Origin: Anaerobium acetethylicum
GTDB lineage: Bacteria > Bacillota > Clostridia > Lachnospirales > Lachnospiraceae
Direction of reading: 5' to 3'
Length of the DNA: 64,000 nucleotides
NCBI RefSeq assembly: GCF_900096945.1
Contig: NZ_FMKA01000014.1
Span: 1-64,000 of the forward strand
Positions 25,861-33,976 of this stretch are shown piece after piece. Within the stretch, counting starts at the first letter, position 1; every line of letters starts with the position of its first letter. The translations under genes were made by a program, and so were the position numbers. The notes under the pieces are model-generated. The model was not told the DNA's origin, made no database searches, and was given only the letters and a program-made list of their open reading frames with translations.

Positions 25861-27331
25861 CAACGGAATGATGCTCGGGAACTCCCTGACCAATATAAAT
25901 GCAAACAAGACAACTCTGGACATTCTGAACACACAGATGTCGACCCAGAAGAAGATCGCAAGGCCTTCTGACGACCCGGTCGTTGCAATCAGGGCCCTGA
26001 GGCTCAGGAGCAACCTGAACGAACTGAACCAGTACTATGAAAAAAACATCACAGATGCAAATGCCCTCCTGGAAGTGACAGAAGAAGCCCTGACAAACAT
26101 GAGGGACATCGTAAAGGACGTCTACAGCGGCTGCGTCCAGGGATCCAACGGAACCCTCACAGCCCAGGACCGTTCCGCCATTGCAGAGAATTTCCAGGCC
26201 CTGAAGGAGCAGTTCTATGCCGAGGGAAACGCCGATTATGCCGGGAGGAATCTGTTTACAGGATACAAGACTGACAAGGACCTGACCTTCGGAGGCGATG
26301 ACAGCACGGCTTCCTATAGCATAACGGAAACCTTTTCTGCAGATGACGTGGAGTCTGTCACCTGCATTTCCAATGGGCTTGTCCTGGACAAGAACAATCC
26401 GGCGGTGATTGCAGCAGCAGACATGCCGGCAAGCACCACCGTATACAGGATGCGACTTGCTTACAGCGGCCTTGATGGGCTGGCAGGCGGCACAGGCAGC
26501 CTCACCTATACGGACAACGACGGAAATATCCAGACCGTGGCCGTTACCGGCTATGAAAGCGCTTCGGATGAAGCATATCTTGCAACCCCGGCTGGCGGAA
26601 TCAGCTACATTGCCGAGACGGGGGAACTGATTCTGGGAGAGGAAATCAGCAAAACCCTGCGTTCCCTTGAGAAACCTGATTCCATAAGCTTCACTTATGA
26701 AAAGACGGGATTCGATCAGGGCGAATTGAAGCCTGAGCATTACTTCGACTGCCAGGACAAGACGGATCCGGGAAACGTCATCCCATATACGAAGGAAGCC
26801 CAGAGCGTGGAATACACCATAAACTTCAACCAGAAGCTGAAGGTCAATACCGAAGGCAGCGACGTCCTGACGCATAGTGTTGGAAGAGACATAGACGAAA
26901 TCCTGGAATCTATAAACGATGTGACGGCGGCAGAAAAAAAGGCGGCCGATATCAAATCCATGCTGGAAGATTCACAGTACGAAGGCAGCAGGCAAGCCCT
27001 GACCTCCATGCTCGAGGCAGCGGAAAAAGAACTGACCCTGAAATCCGACAGGATGCAGAAGCTCTTCGAAGCCGCCCAGACAAAATTCCAGAATCATGAA
27101 ACAGACATAAACCTGCAGATCACGGACGTGGGCAGCAGGGTCAACAGGCTCGAGCTCACCCAGAGCAGGCTGGCAGCCCAGCAGACCAGCTTCGAGAAGC
27201 TCCAGTCCGAAAACGAGAATCTGGAGCTGTCGGATGTGCTCATCCAGTACACGGCAGCCAAGAACTCCTACGAGGCGTCCCTTACGGCGGCAAGCAGGAT
27301 CGTGCAGAAGTCGCTGCTGGATTTCCTGTAG
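25850..27331 (+). CDS. flgL: Flagellar hook-associated protein 3, FlgL
   Basis: A 493-residue hook-filament junction protein with the flagellin-like N-terminus MRITNGMMLGNSLTNINAN and the D0/D1 helix with LSTQKKIARPSDDPV-type sequence (MSTQKKIARPSDDPVVAIRA). The C-terminal flagellin-type helices end with YEASLTAASRIVQKSLLDFL. It is longer than many FlgL proteins (about 300) because of a large beta-rich middle domain (~150-330). I chose ATG 25850, behind AGGAGG; the frame is open from 25790. It is the last gene of the flgM operon. Confidence 0.93.
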   Translation: MRITNGMMLGNSLTNINANKTTLDILNTQMSTQKKIARPSDDPVVAIRALRLRSNLNELNQYYEKNITDANALLEVTEEALTNMRDIVKDVYSGCVQGSNGTLTAQDRSAIAENFQALKEQFYAEGNADYAGRNLFTGYKTDKDLTFGGDDSTASYSITETFSADDVESVTCISNGLVLDKNNPAVIAAADMPASTTVYRMRLAYSGLDGLAGGTGSLTYTDNDGNIQTVAVTGYESASDEAYLATPAGGISYIAETGELILGEEISKTLRSLEKPDSISFTYEKTGFDQGELKPEHYFDCQDKTDPGNVIPYTKEAQSVEYTINFNQKLKVNTEGSDVLTHSVGRDIDEILESINDVTAAEKKAADIKSMLEDSQYEGSRQALTSMLEAAEKELTLKSDRMQKLFEAAQTKFQNHETDINLQITDVGSRVNRLELTQSRLAAQQTSFEKLQSENENLELSDVLIQYTAAKNSYEASLTAASRIVQKSLLDFL

Positions 27332-27657
27332 AATTCCAGGCTTTCTGAAACGCCAGGAACCATATGGTCCTGCGTGGCTGCTGTCCCTGCGCTTTTCGTG
27401 ATTGCCGCTTCGCTGCACGCGAAAAGAAACCTCGTGCTGCGGCGCTATTGAACAGCTGCCATAAAAACAAAAAAATTAGACAAAAATAAAGGAAATAGTA
27501 GTACAGAATCCCCGGTTCTATGGTAAAATAAATCGTAGCTATTAAGAACTCCTGTCTTGCGAGGTGTTTTTATGCTGAATAGCTACAATAAGTGGAAGAA
27601 GTATTTCAGAATGTGAGGGCATTCAAAAAGGACGTTAACAGAAGGGCGGTGGGGAAG
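27332..27657 (+). other. Intergenic region flgL-csrA with a structured csrA leader
   Basis: A hairpin (CTTTTCG at ~27392 with CGAAAAG at ~27419) lies after flgL without a U-run. Farther on, GTAGCTATT (27535-27543) pairs with AATAGCTAC (27578-27586), and inside it AACTCCT pairs imperfectly with AGGTGTT, followed by TTTTT, giving an attenuator-like fold before csrA. TAAAAT at ~27523 could be the -10 of a csrA promoter. No gene is seen. Confidence 0.4.
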
Positions 27658-27876
27658 ATGCTGGCACTCTCGAGAAAAAAGAATGAAGCGATTGTCATCA
27701 ACAACAATATTGAAATCACTATTCTTGATATCAAAGGCGATCAGGTGAAAATAGGCATCTCTGCTCCAAAAGAAGTTCCTGTATATCGCAAGGAAATTTA
27801 TTTGCAGATTCAGGAAGCTAATAAGGCGGCGGCAGATGCAGAAGGACTTGATGCTTTAAAAGAACTTCTTAAATAG
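27658..27876 (+). CDS. csrA: Carbon storage regulator CsrA (RsmA), RNA-binding translational regulator
   Basis: A 72-residue CsrA. It binds GGA motifs in mRNA leaders as a domain-swapped dimer and, in Bacillota, represses flagellin translation until FliW sequesters it. The fold-defining [20 protein letters not shown] and the RNA-contacting R/K ([18 protein letters not shown]) are conserved; R44 equivalents lie in VYRKEI. I chose ATG 27658 after GGTGGGG; the frame is open upstream to 27592 with no support. Its partner fliW is 850 bp downstream, separated by the repeat RNA unit. Confidence 0.95.
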   Translation: MLALSRKKNEAIVINNNIEITILDIKGDQVKIGISAPKEVPVYRKEIYLQIQEANKAAADAEGLDALKELLK

Positions 27877-27883
27877 TAGGAAT

Positions 27884-27920
27884 AAAAAAAGGACGAAATC
27901 CCGAGGGTTTTGTCCTTTTT
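27884..27920 (+). terminator. csrA terminator
   Basis: AAAAAAAGGAC pairs with GTCCTTTTTT around GAAATCCCGAGGGTTTT. It ends the csrA transcript 25 bp after the stop and before the sigma-28 promoter. Confidence 0.9.
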
Positions 27921-27956
27921 TGCTGGATAAAAAAGTGAAAGACAGCACTTTGCGGT

Positions 27957-27982
27957 TAAGTACTCAAATATCATGCCGATAT
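27957..27982 (+). promoter_or_regulatory. Near-consensus sigma-28 promoter for the repeat RNA
   Basis: TAAG (27957-27960), a 15-bp spacer and CCGATAT (27976-27982) match the SigD consensus TAAA-N15-CCGATAT at all but one base. The predicted start is near 27989, just at the first hairpin. Confidence 0.88.
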
Positions 27983-28148
27983 ATAATGTGAGTAAGAACA
28001 AGTTGTTTCTTACTGGTGATGAGGCAAAGTGGCGCATACAGCCAGTATGCATTGTCACAAAATTCAATAGCAGGATTGCAAAAATGCTGAATATCAGATG
28101 AGTGTTGAAAAACACGAAAGTATGATGATTGCAGAATGCGAATGAAAA

Positions 28149-28400
28149 GACATCAGAGCGGACATCAGAGCGGACATCAGAGCGGACATCGGAGCGGACA
28201 TCAGAGCGGACATCAGAGCGGACATCAGAGCGGACATCAGAGCGGACATCAGAGCGGACATCAGAGCGGACATCAGAGCGGACATCAAAGCGGACATCGA
28301 AGCGGACATCAGAGCGGACATCAGGGCAGACATCAGAGCGGACATCAGAGCGGACATCAAAGCGGACATCATGGGGACATCAGGGGTACATCAGAGCGGA
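28149..28400. repeat. 12-bp tandem repeat array (18 full units and about three degenerate)
   Basis: The unit is GACATCAGAGCG, with 18 in-register copies from 28149 to 28364. Variants are GACATCGGAGCG, GACATCAAAGCG, GACATCGAAGCG and GACATCAGGGCA. Decayed copies continue to about 28400, where the register slips by one base. The near identity of most units suggests recent expansion and slippage, so copy number is expected to vary among strains. Confidence 0.97.
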
Positions 28401-28421
28401 AATTAGGTATCAAAGTTTTAG

Positions 28422-28466
28422 AAAAAAGCTGCAAAACTGATTTGGGGTCAGTTTGCAGCTTTTTTT
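28422..28466 (+). terminator. Strong rho-independent terminator of the repeat RNA
   Basis: AAAAAAGCTGCAAAACTGA pairs with TCAGTTTGCAGCTTTTTT around TTTGGGG. The stem is near-perfect and ends in seven T. Confidence 0.95.
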
Positions 28467-28618
28467 GCGCATTATGCGGTCTGCAAATCCGGACATGCCT
28501 TTTGGTACAGCGATGCAGGGGTCGGCGGTGGAATAAAGTTCCAGGCAGAGGGCGGTATTCATTCGTGTTATGGAGGGAATGAAATCCCTTCAATTAGAAA
28601 AAACGTTTTCCAAAAAAC

Positions 28619-28645
28619 TAAGGAAATCTTCTAAATAACCGATAA
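28619..28645 (+). promoter_or_regulatory. Sigma-28 promoter for fliW-fliD-fliS
   Basis: TAAG (28619-28622), a 16-bp spacer and CCGATAA (28639-28645). It lies about 80 bp before fliW, and the -10 and following ACA are the same as before flgM. Confidence 0.65.
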
Positions 28646-28723
28646 ACATTTTGAGAACAACAATCAGGGGCATGAAAGCAGGGGTTATGCGGAAGGCCTG
28701 AACATGAAGGATTAGGTGAGACG

Positions 28724-29194
28724 ATGAGAATAATGACAAAAGCCTTTGGGGAGGCGGAAATTGACGACAGTAAAAAGCTTCATTTTGAGAACGGAATCAT
28801 CGGATTCCCGGACATGAAGGATTATGTCCTGCTGTTCGACAGCGAAGGAGAGGACGAAGGAAAGCGTGCTTCCGTCATGTGGCTTCAGTCGACAGAGGAA
28901 CCGATGCTGGCGCTGCCGGTGATGGATCCGCTGCTTGTGAGCGACTGCTACCAGCCATTCTTTGACGCAGCAGTCCTGTCATCCTTAGGGGAGACCCGGG
29001 AAGATCTGATGGTGCTATGTGCGCTGACAGTACCTTCCAAAATAGAGAACATGACAATGAACCAGAAGGCTCCGATCCTGATCAATCCGGCAACGAACAA
29101 AGCCTGCCAGATTATCTTGGAAAATCCGGAGCTTCAGATAAAATATCCTGTTTATGAAATTTTAAAAAGACGGCAGGAGAAGGCGAGCGCATAG
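28724..29194 (+). CDS. fliW: Flagellar assembly factor FliW (CsrA antagonist)
   Basis: A 156-residue beta-barrel protein. In Bacillota, FliW binds either newly made flagellin or CsrA; when flagellin is exported, freed FliW takes CsrA off the flagellin mRNA. The sequence has the family features MRIMTKAFGEAEIDDSKKLH, FENGIIGFPDMKDYVLL, the WLQSTEEPMLALPV core and the C-terminal NPATNKACQIILENPEL. TAGGTGAG precedes ATG 28724. The gene stands between the repeat RNA and fliD. Confidence 0.95.
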   Translation: MRIMTKAFGEAEIDDSKKLHFENGIIGFPDMKDYVLLFDSEGEDEGKRASVMWLQSTEEPMLALPVMDPLLVSDCYQPFFDAAVLSSLGETREDLMVLCALTVPSKIENMTMNQKAPILINPATNKACQIILENPELQIKYPVYEILKRRQEKASA

Positions 29195-29216
29195 CAGCCG
29201 GAAAAGAGAACTGACA

Positions 29217-29259
29217 GAAGCAGGAGAGTGCCGCTAACGTAAGGGGAATCTCCTGCTTC
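29217..29259 (+). terminator. Intercistronic hairpin between fliW and fliD
   Basis: GAAGCAGGAGA (29217-29227) pairs perfectly with TCTCCTGCTTC (29249-29259). No U-run follows, so it more likely tunes mRNA stability or partial readthrough than ends transcription. Confidence 0.5.
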
Positions 29260-29292
29260 ATCATGAATGAAAAACGTTAGGAGGAGACATCA

Positions 29293-30807
29293 ATGTCAAT
29301 CAGAATGTCAGGTATGGTTTCGGGAATGGATACCGACTCTATTGTAAAGGAGCTGGTATCGGCCTATTCGACAAAAAAAACTAATCTTGAAAAGGCCCAG
29401 ACGAAGCTGGAGTGGAAGCAGGACGCCTGGAAGGAGCTAAACTCCAAGATATACAAGCTCTACAGCGGCAAGCTGAGCGCCATGCGCCGGGATTCCGGAT
29501 ACAGCATGAAGATGGCTTCAGTATCAGACGAGACAAAGGCTTCCGTTACGGCAGGGAACGGTGTGCCGGTCGGAACCCAGACCCTGGAGGTGGAGAGCCT
29601 TGCGAAATCCGGGTATCTGACCGGGGGAGTGCTCACGCCTGCCAGCGGGACTGTCAGCAGCAGCACGACGCTGGGGGAACTGGGGATTGCGGCGGACACC
29701 TCATTTACCATCAAGGCGGGGGACGGGGCCGAGACGGCAATCGAGCTGAAGTCGGGCACCACGGTTGCGGAGCTGCTGACTTCCATCAGGGCCACCGGGG
29801 TAAATGCCAGCTTCGACAGCACCAACCAGAGGCTTTTTATCAGCTCAAAACTTAGCGGCGAAGCGAACAATTTCACGATTTCCGCAGCAGGAGCGGACGC
29901 AGCGGCGATTGCGGCAAGCACGGCGGCTCTTGAAAACCTGGGCCTGAACGCAGCCGGCGGCGGATTCAAGGTAGAGGGGACGGATGCCTCCATCCTGCTG
30001 AACGGGGCGGAATTCACCTCCCAGACCAATTCCTTCAATATCAACGGCCTCACCATTACGGCTAAGGCGGAGACAGCTGCCGGTCAGGCGGTCAGCATCA
30101 ACACGGCAACGGACACCGAGGGGATATACAAGGGAATCAAGGATTTCCTTACCGAATACAACACCCTTGTCAACGAGATGGATTCCCTATATAATGCCGA
30201 TTCGGCAAGGGGATACGAGCCGCTGAGCGACGAGGAAAAGGAAGCTATGACCGACGACCAGATTGCGACCTGGGAGAAGAAGATCAAGGATGCGCTCCTT
30301 CGGAAGGACAGCACCCTGGGCACTGTTGGTTCCACGATGAAGAATGCCATGGCCCAGACCGTGGAGCTGGACGGCGTGAGCCACAGCCTTTCGGAATTTG
30401 GAATCAAGACCCTGGGCTACTTCGCATCAGATGAGAATGAACGGGGAGCCTACCACATTGATGGGGACAAGGACGATTCGGCGACCTCAGGAAATGAAGA
30501 CAAACTGAAAGCTGCGATTGCAGCCGATCCGGACGGGGTGATCGGATTTTTCAAGGGGCTTGCGACGAACCTTTATGACAAGCTTGATGCGAAGATGAAG
30601 AGCACGTCCCTGAACAGTACCTATAAGATCTACAGCGACAAGAAGATGGCTGCCGATTACCTGGAGTATGAAGATAAGCTGGAGCAATGGGACGAGAAGA
30701 TCGCGGATATGGAGGACTACTATTATAATCGCTTCTCCGCAATGGAGAAGGCCCTTTCAGACCTGGAGGCCAGCTCGTCGTCCCTTGCGTCTCTGCTCGG
30801 AAGCTGA
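29293..30807 (+). CDS. fliD: Flagellar filament cap protein FliD
   Basis: A 504-residue FliD (HAP2), which caps the growing filament and helps flagellin to fold. The N-terminal FliD_N region (MSGMVSGMDTDSIVKELVSA, coiled KTNLEKAQTKLEWKQDAWKE) and the C-terminal FliD_C coiled coil (LEQWDEKIADMEDYYYNRFS, AMEKALSDLEASSSS) are both present. The middle is Ser/Thr/Ala-rich and beta-structured. GTTAGGAGGAG precedes the ATG. fliS starts 19 bp later. Confidence 0.95.
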   Translation: MSIRMSGMVSGMDTDSIVKELVSAYSTKKTNLEKAQTKLEWKQDAWKELNSKIYKLYSGKLSAMRRDSGYSMKMASVSDETKASVTAGNGVPVGTQTLEVESLAKSGYLTGGVLTPASGTVSSSTTLGELGIAADTSFTIKAGDGAETAIELKSGTTVAELLTSIRATGVNASFDSTNQRLFISSKLSGEANNFTISAAGADAAAIAASTAALENLGLNAAGGGFKVEGTDASILLNGAEFTSQTNSFNINGLTITAKAETAAGQAVSINTATDTEGIYKGIKDFLTEYNTLVNEMDSLYNADSARGYEPLSDEEKEAMTDDQIATWEKKIKDALLRKDSTLGTVGSTMKNAMAQTVELDGVSHSLSEFGIKTLGYFASDENERGAYHIDGDKDDSATSGNEDKLKAAIAADPDGVIGFFKGLATNLYDKLDAKMKSTSLNSTYKIYSDKKMAADYLEYEDKLEQWDEKIADMEDYYYNRFSAMEKALSDLEASSSSLASLLGS

Positions 30808-30826
30808 TTTAGGAGGGAATTAGAAA

Positions 30827-31210
30827 ATGGAGTTAAAAAATGCATATTCCGCATATAACAATAATAAGATACTGACCGCATCGCCGGCAGAGCTTACCCT
30901 GATGCTCTATGAGGGGGCAATCAAGTTCTGCAACATCGCAATCATGGGAATCGAACAGGGCGATATCGAGAAGGCTCACAACAACATCGTCAAAGCAGGG
31001 AATATCATCAGTGAATTTCAGACGACGCTGGATGAAAAATACCCGGTGGCAAAGGATTTTGACGCGGTTTACAGCTACCTGATCCAGCGCCTGTTCGATG
31101 CAAACCTGTCAAAAGATGCGGCAGTCCTGGAGGAGGTCCTGGAGCACCTGAGGATGATGCGGGATACCTGGAAAGAGGTCATGGTCAGGTCGAGGGCGGT
31201 TGCTCGGTAG
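30827..31210 (+). CDS. fliS: Flagellin export chaperone FliS
   Basis: A 127-residue four-helix chaperone that binds the flagellin C-terminus, and in Bacillota also FliW. The family signature is intact: NAYSAYNNNKILTASPAELT, then LMLYEGAIKFCNIA. The position between fliD and the FliT-like gene is canonical. A TAGGAGGG site lies upstream. Confidence 0.95.
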   Translation: MELKNAYSAYNNNKILTASPAELTLMLYEGAIKFCNIAIMGIEQGDIEKAHNNIVKAGNIISEFQTTLDEKYPVAKDFDAVYSYLIQRLFDANLSKDAAVLEEVLEHLRMMRDTWKEVMVRSRAVAR

Positions 31211-31249
31211 TGGTGAGGCCAGCAGGATAAGGAAGGATGTGTCCGACAG

Positions 31250-31732
31250 ATGGAAATGATGGGAAACTACATGGATATCATGATAAGAAGCCTGGAAAAG
31301 AAGAACGGGATTCTGGAGCAGATGCTGGAGCTGAATGAGGAGCAGGGCAGGATGCTGGCGGAGCCGAAGCTCGACGAGGAAGCTTTCAGGGAGAGTGTCC
31401 GGAAGAAGTCGGAAATGGTCGAGGAGATCCGCCTGCAGGATGCCGGATTCGAAAAACTCTATGAGCGGGTGAAGTCGGAGCTTCTCAGGAACAGGGACAA
31501 GTACCGGGAAGAGATTCAGGAGATGAAGAGTCTGGTTGCCCTGGTCATGGATCATACCGTGTCTGTCAGAAACCTGGAAGAAAGGAACAAGACGTCGCTG
31601 CAGAACAGGTTCTGGAGGGAAAAGCAGGAGATCAGGCAGGCAAAGAAGACCACGCGGGCGGCGGCCAGCTATCTCAAGAGCAGCGGACTCATGGGGTATG
31701 TGGAGCCGCAGTTTATGGATAGAAAAAAATAG
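31250..31732 (+). CDS. FliT/FlgN-like flagellar chaperone
   Basis: A 160-residue, highly charged, all-helical protein (MDIMIRSLEKKNGILEQMLE, then LNEEQGRMLAEPKLDEEAF; central KSEMVEEIRLQDAGFEKLYE). Length, helicity and position after fliS fit FliT, the FliD chaperone, though the sequence also resembles the FlgN fold. Three in-frame ATGs (31250, 31256, 31259) follow AAGGAAGG. The C-terminus (SYLKSSGLMGYVEPQFMD) resembles the end seen in clostridial 'flagellar protein FlgN'-type proteins. Confidence 0.7.
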   Translation: MEMMGNYMDIMIRSLEKKNGILEQMLELNEEQGRMLAEPKLDEEAFRESVRKKSEMVEEIRLQDAGFEKLYERVKSELLRNRDKYREEIQEMKSLVALVMDHTVSVRNLEERNKTSLQNRFWREKQEIRQAKKTTRAAASYLKSSGLMGYVEPQFMDRKK

Positions 31733-31763
31733 AAAAATTTTTAAAAAAAGTGGATTTGGGTGT

Positions 31764-31789
31764 TAAGTATCGGCCGGGGATGACGATAT
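31764..31789 (+). promoter_or_regulatory. Sigma-28 promoter for flagellin
   Basis: TAAG (31764-31767), 15 bp, ACGATAT (31783-31789). Same layout as the promoter of the repeat RNA, with one changed base in the -10. It predicts a leader of about 265 nt before the flagellin ATG. Confidence 0.8.
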
Positions 31790-31937
31790 AATAGGTAAGC
31801 AGGAGCGGATTGGAGCGTACGGCCAGGATGCTTTTGCAGAAGTTTGCCGATGTGCTGAAAGTAAACATGGCGTTGAAAATTCTTTCGATTTGTTGAAAGT
31901 ATTCATTGATGAAATTCAACAATAAAGCAACGTTATG

Positions 31938-32053
31938 CTTACAAGGACAAGTAAAAAGCAACAATTCAACAACTATTCAACATGGTGGTAGGTTCAAAGA
32001 GCTTAACTACAAATAAGGACAAGGATGTCTGGAAAACAAAATTCAAGGAGGGA
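31938..32053 (+). promoter_or_regulatory. Three candidate CsrA-binding sites in the flagellin mRNA leader
   Basis: Site 1 is TTACAAGGACAA (around 31939-31950). Site 2, GGACAAGGATGT (32017-32028), matches the CsrA consensus RUACARGGAUGU at 11 of 12 positions. Site 3, TTCAAGGAGGGA (32042-32053), overlaps the ribosome site of flagellin. In Bacillus subtilis two sites with the second on the ribosome site mediate CsrA repression of hag; the layout here is similar. Binding is inferred. Confidence 0.6.
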
Positions 32054-32060
32054 TTTTATT

Positions 32061-33278
32061 ATGATCATCAATCACAATATGAACGCTATGAATGCTCATA
32101 GAAATATGGGGATGAACACAATTAACACAGGTAAGTCAATGGAGAAGCTTTCTTCAGGTTTAAGAATCAACAGAGCTGGTGATGATGCGGCAGGTCTTGC
32201 TATTTCAGAAAAGATGAGAGGTCAGATTAGAGGTCTTGACCAGGCTTCGAGAAATGCTCAAGATGGTATTTCATTAATTCAGACTGCTGAAGGTGCATTA
32301 AATGAAACGCATTCAATTCTTCAAAGAATGAAGGAACTTTCTACTCAATCTGCGAATGGTACACTAGATGACACTGTTGATAGAGCTGCTATTCAGACAG
32401 AAGTTAACAAGTTAAATGAAGAAATGGATAGAATAGCTTCTACAACTAATTTTAATGGTAAAAAGCTTTTGGATGGTTCTATTGGTGCAGGAGCTACAAG
32501 TGTAGCGGGATATGATAAGACTTTAACTTTAGCAACAGCAGCAGCAACGGTTACATCGGTAAACGGAGTTGATGCGAAAGCTGCCGATACAATTACATCA
32601 GCTGTAACTGGTTCTGAAGTAACGTTTACATCAACAGATGCAGCAGGAAATGCTACAACTAAAGTTGTGGATATAGCAGATGTTTTAACTGATAAAGAAA
32701 CAGGGGGAACATTTACGGCTGCTACAGGTAAGCAGGGAGTTATTGACCTTACATCAGTTGGACTAGGTAGAATTGAGTTTACGGCTCAAGATGCGACTGC
32801 TGATGCAGCTACACTGGCGGCAGATTTGAATACTTTCTTTACTGCTGGTAAAGCAGTTGTTGGAACCCCTGGAGCAGGTGGTTCATTACAGCTTCAGGTT
32901 GGCGACTCAACTGATTCAGCGCAGAAGGTTTCTGTTGATATATCAAGTATGAGTTCATCATCTTTAGGCGTAGGCGGTCTTGATGTTTCAAGTCAAAGCG
33001 CTGCTACTGCATCTATAGACAAGGTTAAAAATGCTATAAATGCTGTTTCCACTCAAAGAGCTAAGTTAGGTGCAACACAGAATAGATTAGAGCACACAAT
33101 TAACAACTTAGGAACAACTAGCGAGAACTTAACAGCAGCGGAATCAAGAATCAGAGACGTAGACATGGCTAAAGAAATGATGACATTCTCAAAGAACAAC
33201 ATTCTTAGCCAGGCAGCTCAGGCTATGCTTGCTCAAGCTAACCAGCAGCCACAGGGCGTTCTTCAGTTATTAAGATAA
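32061..33278 (+). CDS. fliC: Flagellin
   Basis: A 405-residue filament protein. The N-terminal D0/D1 region ([55 protein letters not shown], the TLR5-type helix) and the C-terminal helices ([19 protein letters not shown]-like, [20 protein letters not shown]) are classical. The middle ~140-290 is Thr/Ala-rich and variable. I chose ATG 32061 behind AAGGAGGG; the frame is open from 32025. Codons are more A/T-ending than those of the hook genes and resemble those of the ribosomal proteins, as expected of a very highly expressed gene. Confidence 0.97.
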   Translation: MIINHNMNAMNAHRNMGMNTINTGKSMEKLSSGLRINRAGDDAAGLAISEKMRGQIRGLDQASRNAQDGISLIQTAEGALNETHSILQRMKELSTQSANGTLDDTVDRAAIQTEVNKLNEEMDRIASTTNFNGKKLLDGSIGAGATSVAGYDKTLTLATAAATVTSVNGVDAKAADTITSAVTGSEVTFTSTDAAGNATTKVVDIADVLTDKETGGTFTAATGKQGVIDLTSVGLGRIEFTAQDATADAATLAADLNTFFTAGKAVVGTPGAGGSLQLQVGDSTDSAQKVSVDISSMSSSSLGVGGLDVSSQSAATASIDKVKNAINAVSTQRAKLGATQNRLEHTINNLGTTSENLTAAESRIRDVDMAKEMMTFSKNNILSQAAQAMLAQANQQPQGVLQLLR

Positions 33279-33302
33279 TTGATAAGCTTATAAAAGCAAT
33301 AA

Positions 33303-33337
33303 TAAGGAGTCAGGGTGAAAACTCTGGCTTCTTTTGT
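33303..33337 (+). terminator. Flagellin terminator
   Basis: AGGAGTCAGGGT pairs with ACTCTGGCTTCT (including G-T pairs) around GAAA, followed by TTTTG. It lies 25 bp after the flagellin stop. Confidence 0.8.
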
Positions 33338-33356
33338 GATTTTTTCGAAAGGGAAT

Positions 33357-33898
33357 AAAGACGCTCCGGTCGCAGGCTCCCTCCGCTAAAGTACCAGGCA
33401 CCATGTACAAAGTGTGAATGAATAATGAATAAAAAATGAACAAGCGAATTGCGGGCACGAAGATGCAGTGGTATCTGCCTCCGTGAACAGATAATGAAGG
33501 TTATTCGGTATCAACAAACAGAACTTCGGGTAAAAGCTACAACACTGATTTTGAAACAGAAAGACGCTCCGGTCGCAGGCTCCCTCTGCTAAGGTACCAG
33601 GCACCATGTACAAGATGTGAATGAATAATGAACAATAAATGAACAAACGAATTGCAGGCACGAAGATGCAGTGGTACCTGCCCCCGTGAACAGATAAAGA
33701 CGCTCCGGTCGCAGGCTCCCTCCGCTAAGGTACCAGGCACCATGCACAAAGTGTGAATGAACAATGAACAATAAATGAACAAACGACTTGCGGGCGCAAA
33801 GATGCAGTGGTACCTGCCCCCGTGAATAGATAATGACGGTTATTCGATACCAGCTAACAGAACTTCGGGTAAAAGCCCAAACCCTGATTTTGAAACAG
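33357..33898. repeat. Three direct repeats (203, 136 and 203 bp) downstream of flagellin
   Basis: Units start at 33357, 33560 and 33696, each with AAAGACGCTCCGGTCGCAGG. They run through a GTACCAGGCACC motif, a TGAATGAACAATGAAC-like stretch and GCAGTGGTACCTGCC. Units 1 and 3 continue to GATTTTGAAACAG; unit 2 lacks that last 67 bp. No reading frame with a ribosome site is seen. The GGTACC-AGGCACC motif resembles the arms of the 42-bp palindromes, so the families may be related. Confidence 0.93.
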
Positions 33899-33976
33899 AG
33901 TTGCAGCTTTTATGTAACTGGTAGCAGAAAAAGCGTGCAAAGACTTGCATGAAGAAAGTAAGTGGGAGGTGATCGG

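Larger units (their letters stand above)
27989..28466 (+). ncRNA. Candidate sigma-28-dependent non-coding RNA with 18 GGA-bearing repeats between csrA and fliW
   Basis: The unit is bounded by the promoter at 27957 and the terminator at 28422-28466, predicting an RNA of about 475 nt. It begins with a hairpin (AGTAAGAA 27991 with TTCTTACT 28007-28014) and a second one (GCATAC 28034-28039 with GTATGC 28045-28050), then runs into tandem 12-mers. The repeat arms are not self-complementary and so should be single-stranded, exposing a GGAC every 12 nt. All frames through the repeats are open simply because the unit lacks stop codons. No start codon there has a convincing ribosome site. A CsrA-titrating role is inferred from the adjacent csrA and fliW; the GGA is preceded by GC rather than the favoured A-N, which weakens it. 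A repetitive small protein (His-Gln-Ser-Gly repeat) is the main alternative. Confidence 0.55.

Noticed and set aside
28149-28400. CRISPR array
   Set aside because: The 12-bp units are directly adjacent, with no unique spacers and no cas genes nearby.
28094-28582. Repetitive proteins in three frames of the 12-bp array (HQSG, TSER and, on the minus strand, MSAL repeats)
   Set aside because: The 12-mer has no stop in these frames, so long open frames arise automatically on both strands. None has a ribosome site, and the unit looks like an RNA gene. I keep translation of the HQSG frame only as an alternative.
33357-33898. CRISPR array or coding repeats
   Set aside because: Units of 136-203 bp without spacers; minus-strand open frames have no ribosome site.
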